From the NCBI GenBank assembly GCA_948735595.1, contig CAPXSA010000015.1:1-29363 (forward strand): 29,363 nucleotides of DNA. The letters run 5' to 3'. Of this stretch, positions 6,786 through 15,081 are shown piece after piece; within the stretch, counting starts at the first letter, position 1, and every line of letters starts with the position of its first letter. The notes under the pieces are model-generated. The model searched no databases. It was not told the DNA's origin and was given only the letters and a program-made list of their open reading frames with translations. A program made the translations under genes and the position numbers. Source of the DNA: an uncultured Clostridia bacterium. Lineage in GTDB: Bacteria; Bacillota; Clostridia; TANB77; CAG-508.

Positions 6786-6814
6786 TTGAATTATGGAAAG
6801 AAATATGTTATAAT
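6786..6814 (+). promoter_or_regulatory. Sigma-A promoter for the 6897-7124 gene
   Basis: TTGAAT (6786-6791), a 17-base spacer and TATAAT (6809-6814) begin just after the stop codon of the acyl-CoA synthetase gene. This explains why an apparent upstream extension of the next frame is not coding. Confidence 0.72.
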
Positions 6815-6896
6815 ATTAGTATTAATCCTTTTTGTATTTTCCTCTATATTAGCAACTTTGGGAAAGCAAAAAGAGATAAATTTAGGAGGAAAGAAA

Positions 6897-7124
6897 ATGA
6901 ATATTATAAATTTTAATGCTATTGTCCGGGTAGAGCTCACAGAACTTGGAAGAAAGAGACTTGTGGAAAGAACCCACAAACTCTACGGTGCTGATCCGAT
7001 ATTGCTGAATGGCAATACTTGGGAAGCACCCCTTTGGAAAGTAATGAACATGCTGGGAGAATATTTCGGCAATGGGACCCCTAGCATTATCGTAGACGGC
7101 AACCTGGAAATCATTCAAATGTAA
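6897..7124 (+). CDS. Small hypothetical protein, 75 residues, orphan
   Basis: The sequence begins MNIINFNAIVRVELTELGRK and contains HKLYGADPILLNGNTWEAPL and a C-terminal half with LGEYFGNGTPSIIVDGNLEI. It has no membrane segment and looks like a compact alpha/beta protein. The opening 'NFNA.VRV.LTE.G' pattern recalls small phage-type proteins, but I do not recognise a named family. AGGAGGAAAG sits ideally before the ATG at 6897. Promoter 6786-6814 and terminator 7131-7177 make it a single-gene unit. Its codons (CCG, CGG, GGC, CTC) are much richer in G+C than in the flanking genes, which suggests acquisition from elsewhere. An open frame extends upstream to a TTG, but it overlaps the promoter and is rejected as coding. 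Confidence 0.72.
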   Translation: MNIINFNAIVRVELTELGRKRLVERTHKLYGADPILLNGNTWEAPLWKVMNMLGEYFGNGTPSIIVDGNLEIIQM

Positions 7125-7130
7125 TATTCA

Positions 7131-7177
7131 AAATCCTTTTCACACTTAAACAATTGAGTTTGTGTGAGAAGGATTTT
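7131..7177 (+). terminator. Intrinsic terminator
   Basis: AAATCCTTTTCACAC (7131-7145) pairs with GTGTGAGAAGGATTT (7161-7175), followed by more T. Confidence 0.87.
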
Positions 7178-7242
7178 TTTATTCTCCTATATACTTTTCT
7201 AAAGACTAATGATATAATTGCTTTGGTATACGAGGAGGTAAT

Positions 7243-8450
7243 ATGTCTTTAATCAATGTAAGCAATTTAAGTTTTGGATATGATGGCAATATAGACAATA
7301 TATTTGAAGATGTATCTTTTCAGATAGACACTGATTGGAAACTAGGCTTAATAGGTAGAAATGGTAAGGGGAAAACAACCTTTCTAAAATTACTACTAGG
7401 CAAATATCCATATAAAGGGAGCATTGCAAAAAATGTAGAATTTGACTATTTTCCTTTTGAAGTCAAAAATAAAGAAAGACTAGCAATAGAAATCGTAAAT
7501 GAGATTGCACCGAATATAGAAGATTGGGAGATAATAAAAGAATTAAATCTCCTAAACACAGATACAGAAATTTTATATAGAAACTTTCACATTCTAAGTG
7601 GAGGAGAACAAGTCAAAATTCTTTTAATTAGCTTATTCTTAAAAGGCAACAATTTCTTGTTAATTGATGAACCTACCAATCATTTAGACAGTGAAACAAG
7701 AGATAGCCTAGTGGAATATTTGAATAAGAAAAAAGGATTTATTCTAGTATCTCACGACAGAAATTTCTTAGATAAGGTAGTAGACCACATTATTTCTATT
7801 AACAATACAAATATTGATATTCAAAAAGGGAATTATTCTTCTTGGCAAGAAAACAAAGAAAGGCAAGATAACTTTGAACTGATGCAAAATGAAAGATTGA
7901 CCAAAGATATTAAACACTTAGAGGCGGCTGCTAAGAATACTGCTAATTGGTCGGATAAGGTGGAGAAGTCAAAGTTTAACACAAACAATTCGGGTTCTGA
8001 TATAGATAGAGGATATGTTGGACATAAATCAGCCAAAATGATGAAACGTTCTAAAGTATTAGAACAAAGAATTGAAAAATATCTTATGTATCACAAAGTA
8101 CAGAAAGCTTGAAAGGAAACTTAAAGCAGTATGCACAAGAAAATGAAGTAGAAGAAAGCATTTTCAAAGCAATGCTTTCAAAAATGGGATTTTCAAATAG
8201 TGACTTTGATACCAAGCTAGAGGAAATGAGTGAAGGTCAAAAGAAAAAGGTACTAATTGCCAAAAGTATTTCAGAGCAGGCTAATATTTATATATGGGAC
8301 GAACCTCTTAATTATATTGATATTTTAACAAGAGAGCAAATAGAGGAAGCTATCTTGAAATATACTCCTACGATGATTTTCGTAGAACATGATGAATATT
8401 TCATCAAAAAAGTGGCAACACAAATAATAAATTTAAAGAAAGAAGGTTAA
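7243..8450 (+). pseudogene. Broken ABC-F ribosomal protection gene (Lsa-like)
   Basis: ABC-F proteins of this type dislodge ribosome-targeting antibiotics such as lincosamides, pleuromutilins and streptogramins A. The first frame (7243-8112) has an intact first ATPase domain: Walker A GRNGKGKTT near 39-47, signature LSGGEQ, Walker B LLIDEPTNHLD and H-loop VSHDRNF, followed by part of the inter-domain linker. The second domain then resumes in another frame at about 8079 with ISYVSQ, and continues through SEGQKKK, the Lsa-type WDEPLNYID and FVEHD. The second Walker A and roughly 90 residues are missing at the junction, judged against the usual length of about 490-500. The deletion and frameshift should abolish function. 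An AGGAGG precedes the start, so it is probably still transcribed, into copZ only 5 bases after its end. Confidence 0.85.
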
Positions 8451-8455
8451 TCATT

Positions 8456-8659
8456 ATGAAAGAATTAGAATTAAAAGTAGAAGGAATGGTTTGTGGAGGT
8501 TGTGAAAAAAGAGTAGTAAATAGCCTATCAACATTAGAAGGTGTAAGCGAAGTAATTGCCAATCACCAAACAGGAACTGTTCTAGTAAAAATGACAGAAG
8601 ATATAGATATAGAAGTACTAAAAGAAAAAATAGAAGACCTTGGTTTTGAGGTAAAATAG
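8456..8659 (+). CDS. copZ: Copper chaperone, HMA domain
   Basis: A single heavy-metal-associated domain of 67 residues carries the metal-binding MVCGGC motif at about residues 11-16. It ends with the typical KIEDLGFEVK. CopZ-type proteins bind Cu(I) in the cytoplasm and hand it to the export ATPase. It lies 2 bases before the copper ATPase gene, so the two are translated as a unit. Its own ribosome binding site (GAAGG) falls inside the end of the broken ABC-F gene. Transcription may therefore come from the ABC-F promoter, because no separate promoter was seen in the gap. No CopY or CsoR regulator is nearby. Confidence 0.9.
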   Translation: MKELELKVEGMVCGGCEKRVVNSLSTLEGVSEVIANHQTGTVLVKMTEDIDIEVLKEKIEDLGFEVK

Positions 8660-8661
8660 AT

Positions 8662-10869
8662 ATGAAGAAAATTATTTTATCCATTGATGGAATGACTTGT
8701 AGTGCTTGTTCTAATGGATTAGAAAAATACTTAAATAAACAAAATGGGATTATCAACGCATCTGTCAATTTAGTTATGGCAAATGCTACTGTAGATTATG
8801 ATGAAAACATATTAGACCAAGAGAAAATAGAGAAATATGTAAAACAAGCAGGGTTTACAAGTCTAGGTATTTTTAAAGGTTTTGAAGTAGAGAAAAAGAG
8901 CAAAACAGAAAAGGTAAAGTTTATTATTTTTACTGTTTTAGCAATTATTTTAATGTATATTTCTATGGGGCACATGATAAATTTGCCTACAATTTCTATT
9001 TTTGACCCGCATCAAAGTCCTATTGTTTACACAACTACACTATTAGTGCTTACTATCCTATTTTTAGCTTATGGTTGGGATATTTTGAAAAATGGTTACA
9101 AAAATCTCATTCATAGAATACCAAATATGGATACATTAGTGGCTTTAGGAGTTATTAGTAGCTTTGTATATAGTTTGTATGGGATGTATCAAATCATTCA
9201 AGGGAACCATAACTATTTAATGGACCTATACTTTGAGTCATCTGCAATTGTTATCTATTTTGTCAAATTAGGAAGATATTTAGATGGCATTAGTAAGGAT
9301 AAGACAAAAGAGGCAATTCAGAAGTTAACACAGATTACACCAAATGAAGCAATTATTGAAGTAGAGGGCGAAGAGAAAAAAGTTACTTTAGATGAAATTA
9401 AAAAAGGGAATATAGTGATTAGTCGTCCAGGAGAGAAAATTGCAGTAGATGGCGAAATAATAGAAGGAAAGGCACATTTAGATGAGGCATTTATTACAGG
9501 AGAAAGTAAACCTGTTTCAAAGGAAATTGGTAGCAAAGTAGTTGCTGGAAGTTTGAACTATGATGGATTTATTAAGTACAAAGCTGAGAGAATAGGAAGA
9601 GAATCAACTGTATCTGAAATAGTACGTTTAGTGATGGAAGCTAGCAATACTAAAGCGCCTATTGCTAAAATTGCGGATAAAATATCAGGATATTTTGTAC
9701 CAATTGTTATGGTAATAGCCGTTATCACATTAATTGCTTATTTGCTATTAGGTTTTGGTGTATCCAGTAGCATTATTACTTTTGTAACAATACTAGTAGT
9801 GGCTTGTCCTTGCAGTTTGGGCTTAGCAACACCTTTAGCAATTATTGTAAGTGAAGGCTTGTGCGCAAGTAATGGAATTTTAGTAAAAAAGAGCGAAATT
9901 TTAGAAAATGCGTCTAAAGTAAATACCATTGTATTTGACAAAACAGGTACTTTGACCTATGGAAAACTAAAAATTGCAAAGGTATGCAATTATAGTGAAC
10001 TAGCAGAAAGTGATGTTCTAAAATTAGTAGGAAGTATCGAGAAAAAATCTACACACCCAATTGCGAAAGCATTTGCAGAATACATGGAAGAAAACAAGCT
10101 AGAGTATTTAGAAGTAAACAATTTTCAAGATATCTCTGGGTATGGTATTATAGGAGAGATTGAAAAAGAAGAAATAATTGTAGGAAACAGCAAAATTTTG
10201 ACAAAGTTTGAAATACAAAATCCATATGAACAAGAAGAAAAAGAGCTTGCTAAACAAGGAAATAGTATTGTGTATGTTGTTAAAAATAAGCAATTGATTG
10301 CTCTAATTGGTGTTAATGATGTGATACGCAAAAATGCAGTAGAGGTCATTCAAAAATTAAATGAAAAGAATATTCAAACCATTATGCTAACAGGTGACAA
10401 CAAAGAAACAGCAGAGAAGATAGGGGAAGAATTAAAAATTACAAAAGTAATTGCTAATGTGCTTCCAGCAGAAAAAGCGGATATGATTAAAAAGTTAAAA
10501 GCGGATAATCAATATGTTATGATGTGTGGTGATGGTATTAATGATAGCCCTGCGCTAGCAAATAGCGATATTGGTGTTAGTGTGAAAAGTGGAACAGATA
10601 TTGCAATGGACTCATCTGATGTTATTCTTACCAAGAGTGATTTAGGTTCTATTTTGAGATTAATTACTATCAGTGAAAAGACAATTAAAAACATCAAGCA
10701 AAATCTATTTTGGGCATTTTTCTATAATCTTTTGATGATACCAATTGCTGTAGGAATACTAAAACCTTTTGGTATTAGCATTAATCCTATGCTAGCAAGT
10801 TTAGCAATGGTGTTTAGTAGTCTTACAGTAATATTAAATACGTTGAGGTTGAAAAGAGTGAAGATATAA
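8662..10869 (+). CDS. copA: Copper-exporting P1B-type ATPase
   Basis: This membrane pump removes Cu(I) using ATP. The order of parts is one N-terminal HMA domain with MTCSAC (Cys 13 and 16), paired transmembrane helices (about residues 80-220), the actuator domain with ITGES near 277, the ion-binding ACPCSLGLATP in a membrane helix near 380, the phosphorylation site DKTGTLT near 426, the nucleotide-domain STHPIAKAF near 463-471, MLTGDN, MCGDGINDSPALA near 620-632 and two final helices. The CPC triad and HP motif assign it to the copper/silver class. At 735 residues it is of normal size for a one-HMA CopA. It follows copZ closely and ends at a strong bidirectional terminator. Confidence 0.96.
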   Translation: MKKIILSIDGMTCSACSNGLEKYLNKQNGIINASVNLVMANATVDYDENILDQEKIEKYVKQAGFTSLGIFKGFEVEKKSKTEKVKFIIFTVLAIILMYISMGHMINLPTISIFDPHQSPIVYTTTLLVLTILFLAYGWDILKNGYKNLIHRIPNMDTLVALGVISSFVYSLYGMYQIIQGNHNYLMDLYFESSAIVIYFVKLGRYLDGISKDKTKEAIQKLTQITPNEAIIEVEGEEKKVTLDEIKKGNIVISRPGEKIAVDGEIIEGKAHLDEAFITGESKPVSKEIGSKVVAGSLNYDGFIKYKAERIGRESTVSEIVRLVMEASNTKAPIAKIADKISGYFVPIVMVIAVITLIAYLLLGFGVSSSIITFVTILVVACPCSLGLATPLAIIVSEGLCASNGILVKKSEILENASKVNTIVFDKTGTLTYGKLKIAKVCNYSELAESDVLKLVGSIEKKSTHPIAKAFAEYMEENKLEYLEVNNFQDISGYGIIGEIEKEEIIVGNSKILTKFEIQNPYEQEEKELAKQGNSIVYVVKNKQLIALIGVNDVIRKNAVEVIQKLNEKNIQTIMLTGDNKETAEKIGEELKITKVIANVLPAEKADMIKKLKADNQYVMMCGDGINDSPALANSDIGVSVKSGTDIAMDSSDVILTKSDLGSILRLITISEKTIKNIKQNLFWAFFYNLLMIPIAVGILKPFGISINPMLASLAMVFSSLTVILNTLRLKRVKI

Positions 10870-10912
10870 AGAAATGCCTCTTCCTTTTAGAAAAGGAGAG
10901 GCATTTCTTTTG
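10868..10912. terminator. Bidirectional terminator between copA and the convergent small gene
   Basis: A long stem (AAAGAAATGCCTCT near 10868-10881 with AGAGGCATTTCTTT near 10897-10910, plus inner CCTTTT/AAAAGG) has T-runs on both outer sides. Confidence 0.88.
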
Positions 10913-10914
10913 TT

Positions 10915-11094
10915 TTAGGGAGTTCGCACATTCTCTAAAACAAGCATGCCATTGACATAAACTTTGCCAATGGTGCAGTTCTTATATTTGCCTGAGGAAA
11001 GCTTTTGCTGTGCATACTGCTTGGCACTTTTGGCATCCAACCGATCTTTCGTGGAAAGATTCACGGTGCCAATGATACCTCCAAAGATCTGCAT
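10915..11094 (-). CDS. Small hypothetical protein, 59 residues, orphan
   Basis: From the ATG at 11094 the protein reads MQIFGGIIGTVNLSTKDRLD and ends with CTIGKVYVNGMLVLENVRTP. It is short and Gly/Lys-rich, with a beta-strand-like tail and no membrane segment or known motif. A longer form starting at TTG 11115 is possible. The ATG is preferred because AAAGGAG lies upstream, though at 11 bases the spacing is long, as in the orphan gene at 3170-3559. A perfect sigma-A promoter (11191-11163) and a dyad symmetric site sit upstream, and the stop codon abuts a terminator. The base composition is richer in G+C than copA or the dCMP deaminase gene. The family is not recognised. Confidence 0.62.
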   Translation of the reverse strand: MQIFGGIIGTVNLSTKDRLDAKSAKQYAQQKLSSGKYKNCTIGKVYVNGMLVLENVRTP

Positions 11095-11136
11095 AAAGGC
11101 GATTGCTCCTTTCAAATTTAATAGTGAACTGCGTCA

Positions 11137-11156
11137 GTATATACAACTTTGTATAC
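11137..11156. promoter_or_regulatory. Possible operator dyad
   Basis: GTATATACAA and TTGTATAC form an inverted repeat with one unpaired base. It overlaps the expected transcription start of the minus-strand orphan gene. A repressor site or a 5' mRNA hairpin is plausible. Confidence 0.4.
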
Positions 11157-11162
11157 TACTTC

Positions 11163-11191
11163 ATTATAACATATTTACATAATAGAGTCAA
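11163..11191 (-). promoter_or_regulatory. Sigma-A promoter for the 10915-11094 gene
   Basis: On the minus strand TTGACT (11191-11186) and TATAAT (11168-11163) are separated by 17 bases. Confidence 0.8.
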
Positions 11192-11315
11192 TTTTGCTTT
11201 GGTCTGAAAAATGGGGTGTAATTTAATATTTTTCAAATACTATTCAGACCTTAAAACAATTAAAATATCCTTATCTAATGTTACTTAGAAATTGGACTAA
11301 ATTCACGGAAAATGA

Positions 11316-11344
11316 TTGATTATTATGAAAGAATGTGTTATATT
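11316..11344 (+). promoter_or_regulatory. Sigma-A promoter for the dCMP deaminase gene
   Basis: TTGATT (11316-11321) and TATATT (11339-11344) have a 17-base spacer. Nothing else was recognised between 11192 and 11315. Confidence 0.65.
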
Positions 11345-11394
11345 AAAAATACAGTATGACATAGTATCTCTTTATATATTGAAAGTAGGATAAA

Positions 11395-11889
11395 ATGGAG
11401 CAAAGAATTGATAAAATTAATTATTATTTAAATATTGCAAAAGCAGTAGCAGATAGAAGTACATGCCTTAGAAAAAAATCAGGGGCTGTTATTGTAAGTA
11501 AAGATGAAATTATCTCAACTGGTTATAGCGGAGCACCTAGAGGAAGGGAAAATTGTATTGATTTGGGATATTGCTGTAAGAAAAAGTTTTTTCCAGATGT
11601 AAGACATGCGGGCTATGATGCTTGTAGAAGTGTTCATGCAGAGCAAAATGCCTTAATTAGTGCTAGTAGAAAAAATATGCTTGGTGCTACACTATATTTA
11701 GTACAATATCGTACAGATACAGGAAACTATGAAGTGAATGCAGGCTGTTGCCAAATGTGTAGAAAAATGATTATTAACAGTGGCATTGAACAAGTTATTG
11801 TAAGAATTAGTGATACAGAATATCAAAAAATTGATGTCAATGAGTGGATACAAAATGATGATTTACTAGATGGAAAAATAACGTACTAA
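11395..11889 (+). CDS. Deoxycytidylate (dCMP) deaminase family protein
   Basis: The enzyme converts dCMP to dUMP for thymidylate synthesis and needs zinc. The zinc-site motif HAEQNAL is near residues 81-87 (the catalytic Glu follows the ligand His) and the paired cysteines are in CCQMCRKM near 117-124. An upstream Cys-rich insert (GRENCIDLGYCCKKK) resembles the second zinc site of ComEB/phage-type dCMP deaminases. At 164 residues it has the standard length. The start is supported by a weak AGTAGGA before the ATG. It is a single-gene unit with its own promoter and terminator. A ComEB role in competence is possible by homology, but no competence genes are nearby. Confidence 0.9.
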   Translation: MEQRIDKINYYLNIAKAVADRSTCLRKKSGAVIVSKDEIISTGYSGAPRGRENCIDLGYCCKKKFFPDVRHAGYDACRSVHAEQNALISASRKNMLGATLYLVQYRTDTGNYEVNAGCCQMCRKMIINSGIEQVIVRISDTEYQKIDVNEWIQNDDLLDGKITY

Positions 11890-11910
11890 AAAGATATAGA
11901 AATACTAGTC

Positions 11911-11938
11911 AAATAGCAAGATTTATCTTGCTATTTTT
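11911..11938 (+). terminator. Intrinsic terminator
   Basis: AAATAGCAAG (11911-11920) pairs with CTTGCTATTT (11927-11936), followed by T. Confidence 0.85.
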
Positions 11939-12020
11939 CTGTTCCTATAGTAAAATTAGTACAGTAAAAAGTTAAGAAATTCTAAATAATAATTTAAGAA
12001 AGCAAAAAGAAGGTGAATAC

Positions 12021-13349
12021 ATGGCAAAACCAACAGTTGCAATTATAGGGAGACCAAATGTAGGAAAATCTACATTTTTTAATTATGTAGTAGGAAAAAG
12101 AATTTCAATTGTAGAAGATACACCAGGAGTTACAAGAGATAGAGTGTATGCAGAAGCAAATTGGAGAGGAAGAGATTTTACTTTAGTAGATACAGGAGGA
12201 ATTGAACCAGAGTCAGATGATGTTATTCTTTCTCAAATGCGAAGACAAGCAGATATGGCAATTGAAATTGCTGATGTTATTATATTTTTAACAGATATTA
12301 AACAAGGGGTTACTGCAGCAGACGAAGAAATTGCTTTAATGCTTAGAAAATCTAAAAAGCCAATAGTTCTAGTGTGTAATAAATCTGATACTTTTGGGGA
12401 TACTCCCAATGAATTATATGAGTTCTATAACTTAGGAGTTGGAGACCCTTATGCAGTTTCTAGTGTCAATGCAAAAGGTATTGGTGATGTGTTAGATGCA
12501 GTTTATGAGCATTTTCCAGAACAAACAGAAGAAGAAACAGACGATACCATTATAAAAGTTGCCATTATTGGAAAGCCAAATGTAGGAAAGTCCTCTTTGA
12601 TTAATAGAATTTTGGGAGAAAATAGAGTAATCGTAAGTGACATTGCAGGAACAACAAGAGATGCTATTGACTCTGAATTTGAAAATGAGTTTGGAAAATA
12701 TGTATTTATTGATACAGCAGGAATTCGTAGAAAGAGTAAAGTAAATGATAACCTAGAAAAGTATAGTGTCATGAGGAGTTTACTTGCTGTTGAAAGAGCA
12801 GATGTATGTGTTTTGATGTTAGATGCCAATGAAGGAGTAACAGCACAAGATACTAAAATTGCAGGTGAAGCGCATGAAGCAGGAAAAGGTGTTATTATTG
12901 TTGTAAACAAATGGGATGATATTGAAAAAGATGAAAAGACAATGGAAACTTATAAAAAGGATGTATATAATAAATTGTCCTATTTATCTTATGCGCCAAT
13001 ATTATTTATATCAGCAAAAACAGGTCAAAGAGTAGATAAATTATACGAAATGATTAATATGGTGGCAAGTCAAAATGCTTTAAGAGTTTCTACTGCTGTT
13101 TTAAATGATGTATTAAGTGAAGCAGTAACTATTGTACAACCACCAACAGATAAAGGTAGAAGATTAAAGATATTCTATATGACACAAGCAACCACAAAAC
13201 CACCAACATTTGTGGTATTTGTCAATGATAAACAATTATTTCATTTTTCATATGAAAGATATTTAGTAAATCAAGTTAGAAAAGAATTTGGACTTACAGG
13301 AACTCCAATTAGAATGATTGCTAGAGAGAAAAAAGATAAGGAAAATTAA
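12021..13349 (+). CDS. der: Ribosome biogenesis GTPase Der (EngA)
   Basis: Der carries two tandem GTPase domains and a C-terminal KH-like domain and assists assembly of the 50S subunit. The first domain has GRPNVGKST (about 10-18), DTPGVTRD, DTGG and NKSD. The second has GKPNVGKSS (about 184-192), AGTTRDA, DTAG and NKWD. The last 120 residues form the KH-like part with TKPPTFVVFVND. The total of 442 residues is normal. AGAAGG precedes the ATG. It heads a der-plsY-gpsA cluster typical of Firmicutes, with gaps of 33 and 25 bases, so these genes are probably co-transcribed. The terminator at 11911-11938 insulates it from the upstream gene. Confidence 0.98.
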   Translation: MAKPTVAIIGRPNVGKSTFFNYVVGKRISIVEDTPGVTRDRVYAEANWRGRDFTLVDTGGIEPESDDVILSQMRRQADMAIEIADVIIFLTDIKQGVTAADEEIALMLRKSKKPIVLVCNKSDTFGDTPNELYEFYNLGVGDPYAVSSVNAKGIGDVLDAVYEHFPEQTEEETDDTIIKVAIIGKPNVGKSSLINRILGENRVIVSDIAGTTRDAIDSEFENEFGKYVFIDTAGIRRKSKVNDNLEKYSVMRSLLAVERADVCVLMLDANEGVTAQDTKIAGEAHEAGKGVIIVVNKWDDIEKDEKTMETYKKDVYNKLSYLSYAPILFISAKTGQRVDKLYEMINMVASQNALRVSTAVLNDVLSEAVTIVQPPTDKGRRLKIFYMTQATTKPPTFVVFVNDKQLFHFSYERYLVNQVRKEFGLTGTPIRMIAREKKDKEN

Positions 13350-13382
13350 AGATTTCAAAGGATAAAAAGGAGAGTGATTATT

Positions 13383-14018
13383 ATGGCAACATATATTATA
13401 GTTGCAATTATTGCCTATTTAATGGGTAGTATCAGTTTTTCTGTTATCATCAGTAAGAAGATGGCAGGATTTGATGTAAGAGAAAAGGGAAGTGGAAATG
13501 CAGGAACCACAAATGTTTTAAGATCAGTAGGAAAAAAAGCAGCTGCTATTACTTTAGTTTGTGATATTTTAAAAGGTGTAGTAGCCATTTTAATAGCATT
13601 ACTTGCAGGTGTTATTATGAAAGATTTAGACAAAGCCTTATTAGTACAACTAGCAGGTGTATTTGTTATTATTGGTCATACTTTCCCTATTTTCTTCAAA
13701 TTTAAAGGTGGAAAAGGAATTGCTACTTCTCTAGGAGTACTTCTTATAACTAATTGGCAAATTGGCTTGATTTGTTTAGTATTTGCTTTATTATTAATGG
13801 CATTAACTAGAATGGTATCTGTTGGTTCTATTGCAGCAGCAGTATTATTTCCAGTTCTAGTCATGTTCATTAATCAAAACTATATCGTATCTGAAAGTAG
13901 TAATTGGAGTTACTTAATTTTTAGTATCATTATTGCACTTTTAGTTCTTTTCAATCATAGAAGCAATTTAAAAAGAATATTTACAGGAACAGAGAATAAA
14001 TTAAGTTTTAAGAAATAA
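13383..14018 (+). CDS. plsY: Acyl-phosphate:glycerol-3-phosphate acyltransferase PlsY
   Basis: This integral membrane enzyme transfers an acyl group from acyl-phosphate to glycerol-3-phosphate, the first step of phospholipid synthesis. The three family motifs are visible: IAYLMGSISFSVIISK near the N-terminus, the loop GSGNAGTTNVLRSVGKK near 37-53, and the GHTFPIFFKFKGGKGIAT segment near 98-115. Five or so hydrophobic helices cover most of the length. ATG at 13383 is chosen because AAGGAG (13367-13372) is 10 bases upstream. The GTG three codons earlier would be too close to it. Its partner gpsA, which makes the glycerol-3-phosphate substrate, follows directly. Confidence 0.96.
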   Translation: MATYIIVAIIAYLMGSISFSVIISKKMAGFDVREKGSGNAGTTNVLRSVGKKAAAITLVCDILKGVVAILIALLAGVIMKDLDKALLVQLAGVFVIIGHTFPIFFKFKGGKGIATSLGVLLITNWQIGLICLVFALLLMALTRMVSVGSIAAAVLFPVLVMFINQNYIVSESSNWSYLIFSIIIALLVLFNHRSNLKRIFTGTENKLSFKK

Positions 14019-14043
14019 TGTCTATACGAAAGGAAGAGGAAAT

Positions 14044-15027
14044 ATGAAGAATGTTTGTATTATAGGTAGTGGGAGTTGGGGGTGTGCATTAGCTATTCAT
14101 GCCGCTAAAATAGGACATAATGTAAAACTTTGGTCTTTTGCACAAGATGAGGCAGATTTAATTAATAATGAAAAAAAGTGCAAATTTTTACCAATGGCAG
14201 TTATGCCAGACAATATTTATTGTACGACTGATATAAAAGAGGCAGTAGAAGGTTCAGACTTAATTTTACATGTTACCCCTTCTAAATTTTTTAGAGATAC
14301 TTTAAAACAATATAAAGATTATATTACCAATCAACCTGTTATTATTTGCTCAAAGGGATTTGAATTAGCAACTCTTTCTACATTAAGTGATGTAGCTAAA
14401 GAAGAAATTCCAAATGTAAAACTAGGAGCATTTTCAGGCCCAAGTCATGCAGAAGAGGTATCTTTGGGAATTCCAACTGCAATTGTTATTGCATCTAAAG
14501 ATTATGATGTACAATATTTAGTACAAGATACTTTTATGAATGAAACAATGAGAGTATACACCAGTACTGATATACAAGGCGTTGAATTAGGTGGAGCATT
14601 GAAAAATATTATCGCTTTTTGTGCAGGCGTAACAGCAGAGCTAAACTTAGGAGATAATACTTTTGCAGCACTCATCTCAAGAGGATTAACAGAAGTTGCA
14701 AGATTAGGTGTTGCAATGGGAGGAGAGCATAATACTTTCTATGGTTTATCAGGTCTTGGCGATTTAATTGTTACCTGCATGAGTGAACACAGCAGGAATA
14801 GGAAAGCAGGAAGATGTATTGGAAGAGGACTAAGCCTAGAGGAAACTAAAAAAGAAGTTGGAATGACAATTGAAAGTGTTGACAATATTGAAGTAGCACA
14901 TGAACTTGCTAAAAAATATAATATTGAGATGCCAATTGTTGAAACAGTTTATGATGTTTTATACAATAATTTACAACCAAAAGAAGCAGTTTTAAAATTA
15001 ATGACTCGTGAAAAAAAATCTGAATAA
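14044..15027 (+). CDS. gpsA: Glycerol-3-phosphate dehydrogenase [NAD(P)+]
   Basis: This cytoplasmic enzyme reduces dihydroxyacetone phosphate to glycerol-3-phosphate. The N-terminal Rossmann motif GSGSWGCALA is at residues 7-16. Other conserved parts are SKGFE, FSGPSHAEEV near 138-147, the catalytic Lys region GGALKNIIAFCAG near 182-194, GLSGLGDLIVTC and SRNRKAGRCIGRG. The length of 327 is slightly below the usual 330-340. GGAAGAGG precedes the ATG. Position after plsY is the standard Firmicutes order. In many relatives spoIVA follows, but here a zinc-ribbon protein does. Confidence 0.97.
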   Translation: MKNVCIIGSGSWGCALAIHAAKIGHNVKLWSFAQDEADLINNEKKCKFLPMAVMPDNIYCTTDIKEAVEGSDLILHVTPSKFFRDTLKQYKDYITNQPVIICSKGFELATLSTLSDVAKEEIPNVKLGAFSGPSHAEEVSLGIPTAIVIASKDYDVQYLVQDTFMNETMRVYTSTDIQGVELGGALKNIIAFCAGVTAELNLGDNTFAALISRGLTEVARLGVAMGGEHNTFYGLSGLGDLIVTCMSEHSRNRKAGRCIGRGLSLEETKKEVGMTIESVDNIEVAHELAKKYNIEMPIVETVYDVLYNNLQPKEAVLKLMTREKKSE

Positions 15028-15081
15028 AAGAATATTTTTCGTTATTTTTTCCTATACTATTATCAATATAGGAGGAAGTGT

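Noticed and set aside
6786..6896. N-terminal extension of the 6897 gene giving a hydrophobic leader
   Set aside because: It would start at a TTG inside the -35 element of a good promoter. AGGAGG before ATG 6897 marks the real start.
8109..8450. Second half of the ABC-F gene as an independent small protein
   Set aside because: It lacks Walker A, and its coding similarity begins upstream of the TTG. It is the displaced end of the broken gene.
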